Part shown: one piece after another, positions 49,266-60,247 of the stretch
Numbering within the stretch: the first letter of the stretch is position 1
Layout of the letters: every line of letters begins with the position of its first letter
From: Imhoffiella fuscus
GTDB taxonomy: Bacteria > Pseudomonadota > Gammaproteobacteria > Chromatiales > Chromatiaceae
Reading direction: 5' to 3'
Length of the DNA stretch: 64,000 nucleotides
Assembly (NCBI RefSeq): GCF_042682685.1
Contig: NZ_JBHUHX010000004.1
Span: forward strand, 124,001 to 188,000
The notes under the pieces: model-generated
What the model saw: the letters and a program-made list of their open reading frames with translations, nothing else
Databases searched by the model: none
What the model was told of the DNA's origin: nothing
Made by a program: the position numbers and the translations under genes

Positions 49266-49570
49266 TGTGGCTCTCTCCCTTGCTCGCGCATGCGAAGGTT
49301 ATCTTTGGTGAATGTCGTGCCGATGAGGTGTAATTTGGCAGAATATTGCTGATTATCTGCTTCATGCGCCTCCATTCGCAATCGTCTGCCGTGCGGATCG
49401 ACGTATCCTTTCAACCGTCGACCAACCAGTCGGCATCTGCGGCAAGCGCTCACGAGGCGTGCGCCATCAGGCTCCGGATCCCAACCCGGATCGGAGCGGC
49501 CCGAGCCCCACCAGGGAGAGGCCAGAGATCCTTTTCACGCTAGCCAATTCCGATGACCAGGGAGAATTTC
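49266..49570. other. divergent lrp-leuA intergenic region
   Basis: About 300 bases that must hold promoters for both genes. The part near lrp is AT-richer (around 49280-49360), the part near leuA GC-rich, with an imperfect hairpin at about 49472-49496. I see no leader peptide with leucine codons and no clear sigma70 pair. Confidence 0.5.
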
Positions 49571-51238
49571 ATGAGCAGTTTCGACCACCGCAGATATCGC
49601 CCCGGCCCGGTGGTGCATTTGCCCGACCGCCAATGGCCGAACCGAACCGTCCAGGCTGCGCCCATTTGGACCAGTGTGGACCTGCGCGACGGCAACCAGG
49701 CGCTGATGGAGCCCATGAGCGTGACTCAGAAGCGCCGTCTTTGGAGCCTGCTGGTCGGGATGGGATTCAAGGAGATCGAGGTTGGTTTCCCCGCTGCCAG
49801 TCAGCCGGATTTCGATTTCGTCCGCTGGCTGATCGACGAGCGCCAGATTCCCGAAGACGTGACCATTCAGGTTTTGGTGCAGGCGCGTGAGGATTTGATC
49901 CGCAAGACCTTCGAGGCGTTGCGGGGCGTTTCCCGGGCCATCGTGCACGTCTACAACTCGACCTCGCCCGCTCAGCGCGACTGGGTGTTCGGCCAGGATC
50001 GCGACGGCGTGAAGGCGATCGCCCGCCGGGGCGCCGAGTGGGTGCTGGCCGAATCGCGACGCTATCCGCAGACTCGCTGGACCTTCCAGTATTCCCCGGA
50101 GAGCTTCACGGCCACGGAACTGGATTATGCGCTGGAGGTTTGCGAGGCGGTTCTGGACGTTTGGGAGCCGACCCCCGAGCGGCCGAGCATCATCAATCTG
50201 CCGGCGACGGTGGAGGTGGCCAGCCCCAATGTTTTCGCCGATCAGGTGGAATATTTCTCCACCCATATCGGGCGGCGCGAGGCGATCGTGCTCTCGGTCC
50301 ATACCCATAACGATCGTGGCGGCGCGGTCGCCGCAGCCGAGGTGGCCCTGTTGGCGGGGGCCGATCGCGTCGAAGGGACCTTGCTCGGCAACGGTGAGCG
50401 GACCGGCAATGCCGATCTGTTGACCCTGGCCATGAACCTCTACAGTCAGGGCCTGGATCCGTGTTTGGACCTGAGCAATCCGGACGAGATCGTGCGGATC
50501 TGCACCGAATGCACCGGTTTGCCCGTGCATCCGCGCCATCCCTGGGTCGGTGAACTGGTCTACACGGCCTTTTCGGGAAGCCACCAGGATGCGATCCGCA
50601 AGTGCCTGGCGCGCCAGACCCGCGAGGAGCCCTGGCAGGTAGCCTATCTGCCGATCGATCCGCAGGACTTGGGTCGCAGCTATGAGGCGGTGATCCGGGT
50701 CAACAGCCAGTCGGGCAAGGGCGGCGTGGCGTTCGTCTTGGAGCGGGATTACGGATTGGTGCTGCCGCGCTGGATGCAGGTGGAAATGGCGCGTCTAGTC
50801 CAGCAGGAGACGGAGAGGTGTGGCGGCGAGATGGATTCGGCCAGGATTTATGCCATCTTCGAGCGTTGTTTCATGACGGATCGCAGCCCGTACTGCTTGA
50901 GCGGATATCGTCTGGACCGCAACGGTAGCGATCGCATCGAGGTCCGGATCGGTTCTGCTGCGGGCGAACAGATTCTGCATGGCGCGGGACAGGGGGCGCT
51001 TGCCGCCTATGTGGACGCCTGGACGCGCTGGAGTGGGCGAGCGCTGCGGATCATCGACTATCAGGAGCATGCGATCGGTGCCGGGACCGACGCCGAGGCC
51101 GTGGCCTATGTGCAGCTGGAGATGGAGGGTACCCGGGTTTCTGGCGCGGCGATCGATCGGGATACGGTTGCGGCATCACTGCGAGCGGTGCTCGCGGCAC
51201 TGAATCGGTGCGGGGCGGAATGGATGCAGGCCGCTTGA
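49571..51238 (+). CDS. leuA: 2-isopropylmalate synthase (LeuA type 2)
   Basis: First committed enzyme of leucine synthesis, joining acetyl-CoA and 2-ketoisovalerate. The 555 residues start with the catalytic TIM-barrel region (SVDLRDGNQALMEPM, KEIEVGFPAASQPDFDF, metal His in VHTHNDRGGAVAAAE, EGTLLGNGERTGNADL), followed by a linker and the C-terminal allosteric domain (about 430-550). The sequence around the catalytic motif and the length mark the actinobacterial/fungal-like subgroup, not the E. coli form. ATG 49571 has AGGGAGA six bases before it; ATG 49553 is an alternative. A strong terminator follows. Confidence 0.95.
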   Translation: MSSFDHRRYRPGPVVHLPDRQWPNRTVQAAPIWTSVDLRDGNQALMEPMSVTQKRRLWSLLVGMGFKEIEVGFPAASQPDFDFVRWLIDERQIPEDVTIQVLVQAREDLIRKTFEALRGVSRAIVHVYNSTSPAQRDWVFGQDRDGVKAIARRGAEWVLAESRRYPQTRWTFQYSPESFTATELDYALEVCEAVLDVWEPTPERPSIINLPATVEVASPNVFADQVEYFSTHIGRREAIVLSVHTHNDRGGAVAAAEVALLAGADRVEGTLLGNGERTGNADLLTLAMNLYSQGLDPCLDLSNPDEIVRICTECTGLPVHPRHPWVGELVYTAFSGSHQDAIRKCLARQTREEPWQVAYLPIDPQDLGRSYEAVIRVNSQSGKGGVAFVLERDYGLVLPRWMQVEMARLVQQETERCGGEMDSARIYAIFERCFMTDRSPYCLSGYRLDRNGSDRIEVRIGSAAGEQILHGAGQGALAAYVDAWTRWSGRALRIIDYQEHAIGAGTDAEAVAYVQLEMEGTRVSGAAIDRDTVAASLRAVLAALNRCGAEWMQAA

Positions 51239-51277
51239 GGCTTGGGGTCTAGGTCCGCGAGACATCTGAGGCGACTG

Positions 51278-51312
51278 CCAGGGGGGGCGGATCATGCGAT
51301 CCGCCCCCCTGG
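51278..51312 (+). terminator. strong hairpin terminator after leuA
   Basis: A 15-bp GC-rich stem with one bulged G (left arm 51278-51293, right arm 51298-51312) and an ATGC loop, 40 bases after leuA. Very stable, but not followed by a U-tract; it also lies between convergent genes and could work on the minus strand. Confidence 0.65.
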
Positions 51313-51383
51313 AACTTGCCGGCATTCAGGAAGAGAATCTCTTCCGTAGGATCCGGTGCATGTGTTCGCGGAACCGCCTGCCG

Positions 51384-51746
51384 TCAGGCTGACAGAAGGT
51401 CTGTCTCGACGGCTGAGGCTTCGAGCGGGGGCGAAGAATCCTGCGGGACGACGTTCAGTGCATTGCTGAGTACGCGTGGCGTCCGGCGAAGAATTTCGGG
51501 ATGATCGCTCAGAACCACCACAGTGGCTCCAATGCGCTGGAGCTGTTCGTTCAGCATCCAGAGTAGCGCAAGCCCCGAGTCGAAGACGCGGTCGAGCCTG
51601 GTGAGATCCAAGATACAGGTACGCAAGGTCGTGGGGATGGTGGCTGAAATCAGACAGACGTCTTCGGATATCGTCAGGTCGAGATCGCCATGGAACGACA
51701 GATCCAATCTGTCTTCACTCGGAATAAACGACGTAATCATCGGCAT
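51384..51746 (-). CDS. STAS-domain protein (anti-sigma factor antagonist-like)
   Basis: A 120-residue single-domain protein with the STAS pattern: a beta start (DRLDLSFHGDLDLTI), TCILDLTRLDRVFDSGLALLWML (the D-S-G site where antagonists are phosphorylated) and VVVLSDHPEIL. The last 25 residues are polar. STAS proteins pass signals through serine phosphorylation by an HPK-type kinase; no such kinase is adjacent. AGGAGG stands before ATG 51746. It lies between leuA (convergent) and the HD-GYP gene. Confidence 0.82.
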   Translation of the reverse strand: MPMITSFIPSEDRLDLSFHGDLDLTISEDVCLISATIPTTLRTCILDLTRLDRVFDSGLALLWMLNEQLQRIGATVVVLSDHPEILRRTPRVLSNALNVVPQDSSPPLEASAVETDLLSA

Positions 51747-52067
51747 GAACCCATCCTCCTGTGGTGCGCCGTGGGCCGATACCCCAAGGCTGCAGCAATG
51801 AAACTGGTCCTGATCGGACCGCTACAATCCCGGAAACCGGCTGCGCGTCGATTATGGACCCATTGATCCGTGTTGCCCAGCGTTCTTTTTTAGGTCGTTA
51901 TTGCAAGGCTCTGGGCTAGATCGGAGGGATCGGTATTCAAGCCCATATTATAGAAGGAAATAAGACGGGCGTGTAGTCCGTAAGATTACTTAACCATGAC
52001 CGCTGCGGGGTGCGATCCATGTGGGTTCATGTCGGCAAGTGGCATTGAGCCCAGCCCCATTGAACGG
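51747..52067. other. intergenic region, nothing recognised
   Basis: A gap of 321 bases between the STAS gene start and the HD-GYP gene stop. It has an AT-rich part at about 51880-52000. I see no ORF, strong hairpin or known motif. It presumably contains the STAS promoter on the minus strand. Confidence 0.4.
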
Positions 52068-53288
52068 TCAAGAGGGAAGCAGAAGCAGCTCCGGTGGGTC
52101 GATGCCCCAGCTTTTCGGCAGTTCGGCGCTGACGATGCGCTCCTCGGATGCCTTGTTGATACGGGATAGATCGAGATCGCTCACGGCGAGGAAACGCCGC
52201 TGCTTGGCGTCCATGACGATTCGGATCACCGGCTTGAAAAGATCCTCGCGTCCGGATTCGATGACCACGCCCAATCTGCCGCTTTGCAGTTTTACCAGGG
52301 TACCCACAGGATAGATGCCGACGCAGCGGATAAACTGCTGGACCAGAGCCTGATCCAGATGATGGCGCCATTCGAGTAGTTTGCGCAGCGCCTGATGCGG
52401 CTCGACCCCCTTGTGGTAGACACGCTCGCTTGAAATCGCGTCATAGATGTCGACGATGGCGGCCATTTTGCCGTGGAGCGAGATGGCTGGTGCGGTCTTG
52501 TTGTTGGGGTAGCCGCTGCCGTCCATGCGTTCGTGGTGCTCGATGGCGACCGCCAGGGAGATCGGCGGAAAGTCGGGAATCTTGGACAGGATGTGATGGC
52601 CCTGATCCACGTGCCCGCGCATGATGTCGAATTCCTGCTCGGTCAGTCGTCCCGGTTTGTTGATGATGCGACCGGGGATCATGGCCTTGCCGATGTCGTG
52701 CAGTATGGCCCCAAGGGCGATGTCCTCGATCTCTTGTTGCTCCATGCCTAGCGCCCTGGCGAAGCATGTCATGAGGACGGCAACGTTTACCGAGTGCTCG
52801 AACTGATAGAGCCCGACGCGCCGAATCCGGCTGAATGCAAGCAGCGCATCCGGATTGCGAAACACGGAAGACACCATCTCGCTGACCAGTGGGCGTGCCT
52901 GATCCAGAGCGGGGGCCTTGCCGAGACGGGCGGCGCTCATGAAGTCGCCGATGAGGCCGATCGCTTCGGTATGAATGCGTCTCGCCGCGAGGCGCTCGAC
53001 GCTGAGCGGAACCTCGTGCGCCTCTCCGCCGCCCTCTTGGGCGACCTCGGCCAAATCCTCTTCCAGCGCCTGGGTGACCTCCGTTTCGGTCGGTGCCTCT
53101 TCGACGTCCAGCCCGTACTCGGTATCGATGTAGAGTTCGCGGATTCCGAGCGTGCGGATCTTTTCCAGGGCGTTGTCGCTCTTGAGCATGAAGCGGCTGC
53201 GGATGAATCCGTGATCCAACCAGCCACAGTTCAGGTCGTGGATGTACATGCCGATCTGGAGCTGATCCACCCCGATCTTCTTGATCAT
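52068..53288 (-). CDS. HD-GYP c-di-GMP phosphodiesterase
   Basis: A 406-residue protein with an N-terminal DUF3391-like domain (VDQLQIGMYIHDLNCGWLDHGF start, about 1-120) and an HD-GYP domain (about 155-320). Conserved metal and signature residues are present: HDIGKAMIP near 196, HHERMDGSGYP near 248-258 and DIYDAISSERVY after it. The exact GYP motif is there, so it should hydrolyse c-di-GMP to pGpG/GMP, with Orn clearing the pGpG. The C-terminus has a short extra beta domain. It is 46 bases downstream of recN on the same strand. Confidence 0.93.
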   Translation of the reverse strand: MIKKIGVDQLQIGMYIHDLNCGWLDHGFIRSRFMLKSDNALEKIRTLGIRELYIDTEYGLDVEEAPTETEVTQALEEDLAEVAQEGGGEAHEVPLSVERLAARRIHTEAIGLIGDFMSAARLGKAPALDQARPLVSEMVSSVFRNPDALLAFSRIRRVGLYQFEHSVNVAVLMTCFARALGMEQQEIEDIALGAILHDIGKAMIPGRIINKPGRLTEQEFDIMRGHVDQGHHILSKIPDFPPISLAVAIEHHERMDGSGYPNNKTAPAISLHGKMAAIVDIYDAISSERVYHKGVEPHQALRKLLEWRHHLDQALVQQFIRCVGIYPVGTLVKLQSGRLGVVIESGREDLFKPVIRIVMDAKQRRFLAVSDLDLSRINKASEERIVSAELPKSWGIDPPELLLLPS

Positions 53289-53334
53289 ATCGATACGTTC
53301 TCCGGTCGTAGCAGGGATGGATGTTCGCTTCGCC

Positions 53335-55005
53335 CTAGGCGTCTCTCCGGTCTAACATTTCGCTGGCGTGTTCGCGCGTCTTGCGTGTGATCTCCGTTCC
53401 GCCAAGCATGCGGGCGATCTCCTCGATTCGATTTGTGTCGTCCAATGGCTCGATATGCGTATGGGTCTGGCCATCGATGGCCTCTTTGCGCACCCGATAC
53501 TGCTGGTGGGCTTGGGCTGCGACCTGGGGCAGGTGGGTGACGCAGAGCACCTGGCGCGAGGCGCCGAGACGGCGCAGAAGACGCCCGACGATCTCGGCGA
53601 TTCCGCCGCCGATCCCGACATCGACCTCGTCGAACACCAGGGTCGGGACGCTGCCGCAACTGGCGGTGGCCACCTGGATCGACAGGCTGATGCGCGAGAG
53701 CTCGCCGCCCGAGGCGACCTTGGCCAGTGCCTGAAGCGGCTGTCCCGGGTTGGCGCTGACCAGAAATTCGATCCGCTCCAGGCCGCCGCCTCCGGCGCGT
53801 TCCGGCTCCAGGTCGTCGATCCGTACTTCGAATCGGCCTCCGGCCATGCCGAGTTCCTGCATGGACGCGGTGACCGTTTCGCCAAGACGCGACGCGCTCT
53901 GGGCGCGGGCCGCGCTCAGTTCGCGCGCTCGGTCGAGGTAGTGCCTATAGGCGGCGTCGCGTTGCGAACGCAGCGCGTCCAGGGTGATGTCGGCCGCCTC
54001 CAGTGTTTCAAGCTCGGAGCGACGTTCGACCAGAAAATCCGGTAGCTGGTCGGGAAAAACCCGGTATTTGCGCGCCAAGTCGTGGATATGGGCGAGACGC
54101 TCGGCGACGCTGTCCAGTGCGCCCGGATCGATCTCGAGTCCGTCGAGATAGTGTCTCAGGCTGGCGGCGGCCTCTCCGGCATTGATTGCCGCCGTTTCGA
54201 GCAGATCCCGGCAGACGCCGAGTTCGGGGTCGATCTCCAGGAGTTCGTCGACCTCGCTGGTCGCCGATCTCAGTTGATCCTCCACCGAGGGTTCGGTCTC
54301 CGATAGGGTCTGGAGGATGCGCGCCGCGCTCTGCTGAAGCCGATCGATATGCCCGAGCCGGCGCTCTTCCTGGTTCAGCGTGTCGATTTCGCCTGGGCTC
54401 AGGTCGAGGCGCTCCAGTTCATCGACCGTGAAGCGCAACAGGTCGAGCCGGGCAGCCCGGTCATGGCTGGCTGATTCCAGGGCCGAGAAACGCTGTGCCA
54501 GCGCGCGGTATTCGGCAAAGGCCGTAGCGACGGTCTGGGCAAGAGCGGTTTGTCCGCCATAGGCGTCGAGCAGATCGCGCTGCGCAGTGGCTCGCAGCAG
54601 CGACTGGTGGGCGTGCTGTCCGTGGATGTCGACGAGCAGATCGCCTAGCGCCCGCAGTTGGCCGCCATTCGCCGGTCTTCCATTGATATAGGCCCGCGAT
54701 CGGCCTTCGCGCGGGATCAGGCGGCGCAGGATGCAGACGCCTTCGTCGTCCAAATCCTGTTCGGCGAGCCAGCGGGTCGCCGAGGGGCAGTGCGTCAGGT
54801 CGAACTGCGCGACGATTTCGGCGCGCTCGGCGCCCGCGCGGATGAGGCTGGCCTCGGCCTTGTCGCCCAGAACCAGACCGAGTGCGTCGATAAGGATCGA
54901 TTTTCCGGCGCCGGTTTCGCCCGTGAGTGCGGTCATGCCCACGCTCCAGTCGAGCTCCAGGCTGCTGACGATTACCAGATCGCGAACGAGCAGGTGGCTC
55001 AGCAT
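53335..55005 (-). CDS. recN: DNA repair protein RecN
   Basis: An SMC-like ATPase used in double-strand-break repair. The 556 residues have Walker A GETGAGKS at 29-36, IHGQHAHQSLL, a long coiled coil in the middle (about 150-370), the ABC signature ASGGELSRISLS, Walker B VPTLVFDEVDVGIGG and CVTHLPQVAAQAHQQYRV. The frame runs back to 55443, but those codons overlap nadK and have no similarity; ATG 55005 gives the normal MLSHLLVRDLVIV start. The nadK stop overlaps it by seven bases, so both are one transcript. Confidence 0.95.
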   Translation of the reverse strand: MLSHLLVRDLVIVSSLELDWSVGMTALTGETGAGKSILIDALGLVLGDKAEASLIRAGAERAEIVAQFDLTHCPSATRWLAEQDLDDEGVCILRRLIPREGRSRAYINGRPANGGQLRALGDLLVDIHGQHAHQSLLRATAQRDLLDAYGGQTALAQTVATAFAEYRALAQRFSALESASHDRAARLDLLRFTVDELERLDLSPGEIDTLNQEERRLGHIDRLQQSAARILQTLSETEPSVEDQLRSATSEVDELLEIDPELGVCRDLLETAAINAGEAAASLRHYLDGLEIDPGALDSVAERLAHIHDLARKYRVFPDQLPDFLVERRSELETLEAADITLDALRSQRDAAYRHYLDRARELSAARAQSASRLGETVTASMQELGMAGGRFEVRIDDLEPERAGGGGLERIEFLVSANPGQPLQALAKVASGGELSRISLSIQVATASCGSVPTLVFDEVDVGIGGGIAEIVGRLLRRLGASRQVLCVTHLPQVAAQAHQQYRVRKEAIDGQTHTHIEPLDDTNRIEEIARMLGGTEITRKTREHASEMLDRRDA

Positions 55006-55901
55006 GTCGGCCCCCGAGTCGCAGGCGCGTTGTGTCCCCAATGCAGTTTGGCGCGGAGGATTTTGTAATGATCGTGTCCCTTCGGGTGCAGCAGGCGCAC
55101 CTGATTGGGATGACGTGCGATCTCGACGATCGACTCGGGCGGCAATTGACGGATGGTTTGTCCGTCGCATGTCACCTGGACATGCCCTAGATCGTGTCCG
55201 AGCACTCGGATCTCGATGCGCCGGTTGCCCGGCACCACCAGCGGACGGTTGCTCAGGTCGTGCGGGCAGATGGGGACGAGCAGGATGGCGTCGAGCGCGG
55301 GATCGACCAGCGGGCCGCCGCCGGAGAGCGCATAGGCGGTCGACCCGGTCGGCGTGGACACGATGAGGCCGTCCGAGCGCTGGCTGTTGACGAAGACCCC
55401 GTCGATATAGGTCTCGAACTCGATCATCCGTGCCGTATTCCATTTATGGATGGCGACCTCGTTGAAGGCGGGGTAAGGCTCGCTGGTCCGCTCGCTGGCG
55501 CGTACCAGGGCGCGGAGCATGGAGCGGGACTCGGACTCGAACTCACCGGCGATCATCTGGTCGATGGTGGTCTCGATCGCGTCTGGGGACACGTCGACCA
55601 GGAAGCCGAGCCGGCCCAGGTTGATGCCCACGAGCGGGACTTCGTAGGCGGCCATGCTGCGGGCGGCGTGCAACAATGTGCCGTCGCCGCCAACGATGAT
55701 GATGAGATCGCAACGGGCGCCCAATTCCGAAGCGGCTACTGCCGCGCCGACATCAGCGCCGATGAGGTGTGCGCCCTCGGCGTCCAGCAGGACCTCCAGG
55801 GTGTGCGAGCGCAGATGATGGACGAGACGGTGCAGCGTCCGTTGCACCCGCTCGGGATCTCCTTGTTTGGCAACGATGCCGACGGTTTGGAATAGCGGCA
55901 T
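54999..55901 (-). CDS. nadK: NAD kinase
   Basis: Makes NADP from NAD and ATP. The 300 residues contain GGDGTLLHAARS (GGDG at 71-74, phosphate binding), GINLGRLGFLVD, the NE-x-x-I motif FNEVAIHK, and TPTGSTAYALSGGGPLVDP. Length matches E. coli NadK (292). The frame extends to 55979, but ATG 55901 gives the usual start MPLFQTVGIVAKQ. It is immediately upstream of and overlapping recN, a common pair. Confidence 0.96.
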   Translation of the reverse strand: MPLFQTVGIVAKQGDPERVQRTLHRLVHHLRSHTLEVLLDAEGAHLIGADVGAAVAASELGARCDLIIIVGGDGTLLHAARSMAAYEVPLVGINLGRLGFLVDVSPDAIETTIDQMIAGEFESESRSMLRALVRASERTSEPYPAFNEVAIHKWNTARMIEFETYIDGVFVNSQRSDGLIVSTPTGSTAYALSGGGPLVDPALDAILLVPICPHDLSNRPLVVPGNRRIEIRVLGHDLGHVQVTCDGQTIRQLPPESIVEIARHPNQVRLLHPKGHDHYKILRAKLHWGHNAPATRGPTC

Positions 55902-56180
55902 GGATTTTCTGAATGATGGATGGACAAGGCCGGTGGGCAGGAACGCGCAAACGTTAGCATGGGGCCCAAGTGACGCCAATACCGCCGCTGGAGTCGGGGC
56001 TTCGGCGGCCCTTATCGAGTTTCATCGCGTCGCGTTCTGGTGTCGGTGGTTTCGGTGTGTCTATTTTTCAGTCGGTTAGATGCACTAGATGCGATCGTTC
56101 ATCCCCGCGTCATCGCGGAAATGCCAGCGATTTCAGCCTTTGCGTGGGCGATTCGGTCCTCGGTTCGGCTGGAACGCGCC
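55902..56180. other. divergent nadK-hrcA intergenic region, left part
   Basis: About 280 bases without an ORF. A small hairpin (CCGCG-TCAT-CGCGG at 56105-56118) in a stretch ATCCCCGCG..CGCGGAAATGCC looks like a remnant of a short extragenic palindromic repeat. Nothing else recognised. Confidence 0.35.
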
Positions 56181-56209
56181 TTGACAGCATCCGTGCGAAT
56201 CCCTAAATT
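56181..56209 (+). promoter_or_regulatory. consensus sigma70 promoter of hrcA
   Basis: TTGACA (56181-56186), 17-base spacer, TAAATT (56204-56209). Nearly consensus; the start point falls at about 56216, the first base of the CIRCE element, so HrcA binding would block initiation. Confidence 0.8.
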
Positions 56210-56215
56210 GCGGTG

Positions 56216-56242
56216 TTAGCACTCTATGTTGGTGAGTGCTAA
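56216..56242. promoter_or_regulatory. CIRCE element (HrcA operator)
   Basis: TTAGCACTC-N9-GAGTGCTAA, a perfect match to the CIRCE consensus. HrcA binds it to repress the heat-shock operon that follows, so hrcA is autoregulated. Confidence 0.95.
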
Positions 56243-56304
56243 AGCGCGGATCCGGGAATCGGCCCGGTTACGGCACAACAACCAACGGGTATCGGTGGCA
56301 AGAC

Positions 56305-57357
56305 TTGGCTAACGACACGCGAAGCGGTGATTCCCAGGTAAGCGATCGTGCGCAGCATTTCCTGAAGGCGCTGGTCGAGCGCTATATCCGGGATGGGCAG
56401 CCTGTTGGCTCGCGAACCTTGGCGAAGGATACCGGGTTGGAGCTCAGTCCTGCCACCGTGCGCAATGTGATGTCCGATCTGGAGGATCTGGGGCTGGTGG
56501 TGTCGCCTCACACCTCGGCCGGACGGGTCCCAACGGCCGCCGGATACCGGATGTTCGTCGATTCGCTGCTCACGGTGCGGCCGCCCTCGCCGGATGATAT
56601 CGCCTCGCTTCAAGGGCGTTTCGAATTCGGTATGGATCCGAAAACCCTGGTCGAGACCGCATCGAACCTGCTGTCCGGGATCACGCATCTCGCCGGTGTG
56701 GTGATGCTGCCGCGCCATGAGCGTAGCGCTTTTCGCCAGATCGAGTTGCTGCCGCTGTCCGACAATCGGGTGCTCGCCATTCTGGTGACCAGCGAGGGCG
56801 AAGTCCACAATCGGATCGTCAACACCGACCGGTGCTTCACCGCGTCCGAATTGGAGCAGGCGTCGAATTTTCTGACCCAGCTGTTCACCGGTCAGGATAT
56901 CCGCGAGGTGCGCAAGCGCCTTCTGGACGACCTCAAGCACACGCATGCCAACATGGATCAGATGATGGTGCGTGCCCTGGCGATCGCGCAGGGGGTTGTC
57001 GAGTTCGCCGAATCGCATGACGACTGCTTCATCGCCGGGCAGACCAATCTGATGGAGTTCGGTGAACTGGCGAGCATGGATCGGCTCAAACAGCTGTTCG
57101 ACGCCTTCAACAAGAAGCGTGAGATCCTGCATATTCTGGATCGCTGCATCGCCGCCGACGGCGTACAGATCTTCATCGGCGAAGAGTCCGGATACGGACT
57201 GCTCGACGATTGCAGCCTGGTCACGACCAACTATCGCGTCGAAGGCAAGGTCATCGGCGTGCTCGGCGTGATCGGGCCGACGCGCATGGACTACCAGCGC
57301 GTGATTCCAATCGTCGATATCACGGCGCGGCTGCTGTCCGCCGCGCTGCGACAGTAA
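56305..57357 (+). CDS. hrcA: heat-inducible transcription repressor HrcA
   Basis: Represses heat-shock genes by binding CIRCE; its folding depends on GroEL. The protein has the N-terminal winged helix (LKALVERYIRDGQPVGSRTLAK and LSPATVRNVMSDLEDLGLV), HTSAGRVPTAAGYRMFVD, and the C-terminal IFIGEESGYGLLDDCSLV block. No ATG begins the frame: it opens with GTG 56236 inside CIRCE, and TTG 56305 gives 350 residues with a normal start, so I choose TTG. It is first in hrcA-grpE-dnaK-dnaJ-dapB. Confidence 0.93.
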   Translation: MANDTRSGDSQVSDRAQHFLKALVERYIRDGQPVGSRTLAKDTGLELSPATVRNVMSDLEDLGLVVSPHTSAGRVPTAAGYRMFVDSLLTVRPPSPDDIASLQGRFEFGMDPKTLVETASNLLSGITHLAGVVMLPRHERSAFRQIELLPLSDNRVLAILVTSEGEVHNRIVNTDRCFTASELEQASNFLTQLFTGQDIREVRKRLLDDLKHTHANMDQMMVRALAIAQGVVEFAESHDDCFIAGQTNLMEFGELASMDRLKQLFDAFNKKREILHILDRCIAADGVQIFIGEESGYGLLDDCSLVTTNYRVEGKVIGVLGVIGPTRMDYQRVIPIVDITARLLSAALRQ

Positions 57358-57436
57358 TCGAAAGTCACATTTATCCCCGCCGTCCCCGGTGCCGACAGTT
57401 GGTGCTGGGATCAGGCTGTACAGAGAATCGGAGGTC

Positions 57437-58096
57437 ATGATGAACGCGGATCCACATCGCCCGGAGTCCACGGAGGAGGGCAGTACCCCGCAGGTGGAGG
57501 ATGCGTCTCTGCGCGCGGCCGTGGATGCCTACATGGAGACGACGGCCGCCGAGCCACCGGCGCAGCAGGCCGCATCGGGCGAGCCGGAGGCCGAAGCCGA
57601 GGGCGAGTCTGAAACGATCTCGGTCGAGGAGTTGATCGCCGCGCTCGATGTGGCGAAGGCCGAGGCCGACGACCACCGTGAGCAGGTCCTGCGCACGCGC
57701 GCAGACATGGAGAACCTGCGCCGCCGTCACAGTGCCGAGCTGGACAAGGCGCACAAATATGCGCTGGACAATTTCGTGCGCGAACTTCTGCCCGTGCGCG
57801 ACAGCCTGGAGCTCGGGCACCAGGCCTCTATGGACGAGGCGGTCGACATCACCAAGCTGCGCGAGGGGACCGAGCTGACTCTGAAGCTTCTGGGCGACGT
57901 CATGGAGAAGTTCGGCGTGTCTCTGATCGATCCTCAGGATCAGCCGTTCAACCCCGAACTGCATCAGGCCATGACGATGCAGTCGCGCGAGGACGTACCG
58001 CCCAACACCGTGGTAGGGGTCATTCAAAAGGGCTACTCGCTCAACGGCAGACTGGTGCGTCCAGCGCTGGTCATGGTGTCGCAGCAAGCATCCTGA
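57437..58096 (+). CDS. grpE: nucleotide exchange factor GrpE
   Basis: Releases ADP from DnaK. From ATG 57437 the protein has 219 residues: an acidic, Ala/Glu-rich first 60 residues (probably disordered), the dimer coiled coil (EADDHREQVLRTRADMENLRRRH) and the C-terminal beta domain ending NTVVGVIQKGYSLNGRLVRPALVMVS, the GrpE signature. GGAGG stands at 57430-57434; ATG 57440 directly follows and has better spacing. It is 80 bases after hrcA. Confidence 0.95.
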   Translation: MMNADPHRPESTEEGSTPQVEDASLRAAVDAYMETTAAEPPAQQAASGEPEAEAEGESETISVEELIAALDVAKAEADDHREQVLRTRADMENLRRRHSAELDKAHKYALDNFVRELLPVRDSLELGHQASMDEAVDITKLREGTELTLKLLGDVMEKFGVSLIDPQDQPFNPELHQAMTMQSREDVPPNTVVGVIQKGYSLNGRLVRPALVMVSQQAS

Positions 58097-58103
58097 GCCC
58101 AGG

Positions 58104-58130
58104 CTTGAATGGGGTCCGACCCTCCCCAAT
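58104..58130 (+). promoter_or_regulatory. sigma32-type heat-shock promoter before dnaK
   Basis: CTTGAA (58104-58109), 14-base spacer, CCCCAAT (58124-58130), very close to the sigma32 consensus CTTGAAA-N12-14-CCCCATNT. It lies in the 90-base grpE-dnaK gap, so dnaK can be induced by RpoH in addition to the HrcA-controlled promoter upstream. Confidence 0.65.
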
Positions 58131-58186
58131 TCGACTGAATTATTCGGCGCCTCAGCGCCCCTGAGAACATTTTCGGAGAAGAAAAA

Positions 58187-60124
<1,938 letters not shown>

Positions 60125-60161
60125 GGTGACGAACTAGCAGCTGACCCTGGGTCCTAGGAGC

Positions 60162-60195
60162 GAAAGCGTACAGGTGCCAACACCCGTGCGCTTTC
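60162..60195 (+). terminator. hairpin between dnaK and dnaJ
   Basis: A 15-bp stem (60162-60176 with 60181-60195; one G-U pair, one mismatch) and a CCAA loop, 38 bases after dnaK. No U-tract follows, so it may be a partial terminator or a processing/stability hairpin that lowers dnaJ relative to dnaK. Confidence 0.5.
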
Positions 60196-60247
60196 TGCTT
60201 GATGGGGCTGGTAAACTGATCAGTTGCCGGTAGCTGGAAGCAAATCA

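Noticed and set aside
49346..49543. Possible leader peptide before leuA
   Set aside because: The frame starts with TTG, has no run of leucine codons and no ribosome binding site or attenuator pair.
53335..55443. 702-codon RecN with a long N-terminal extension
   Set aside because: The extension is Arg/Pro-rich shadow translation of nadK; the RecN signature begins at ATG 55005.
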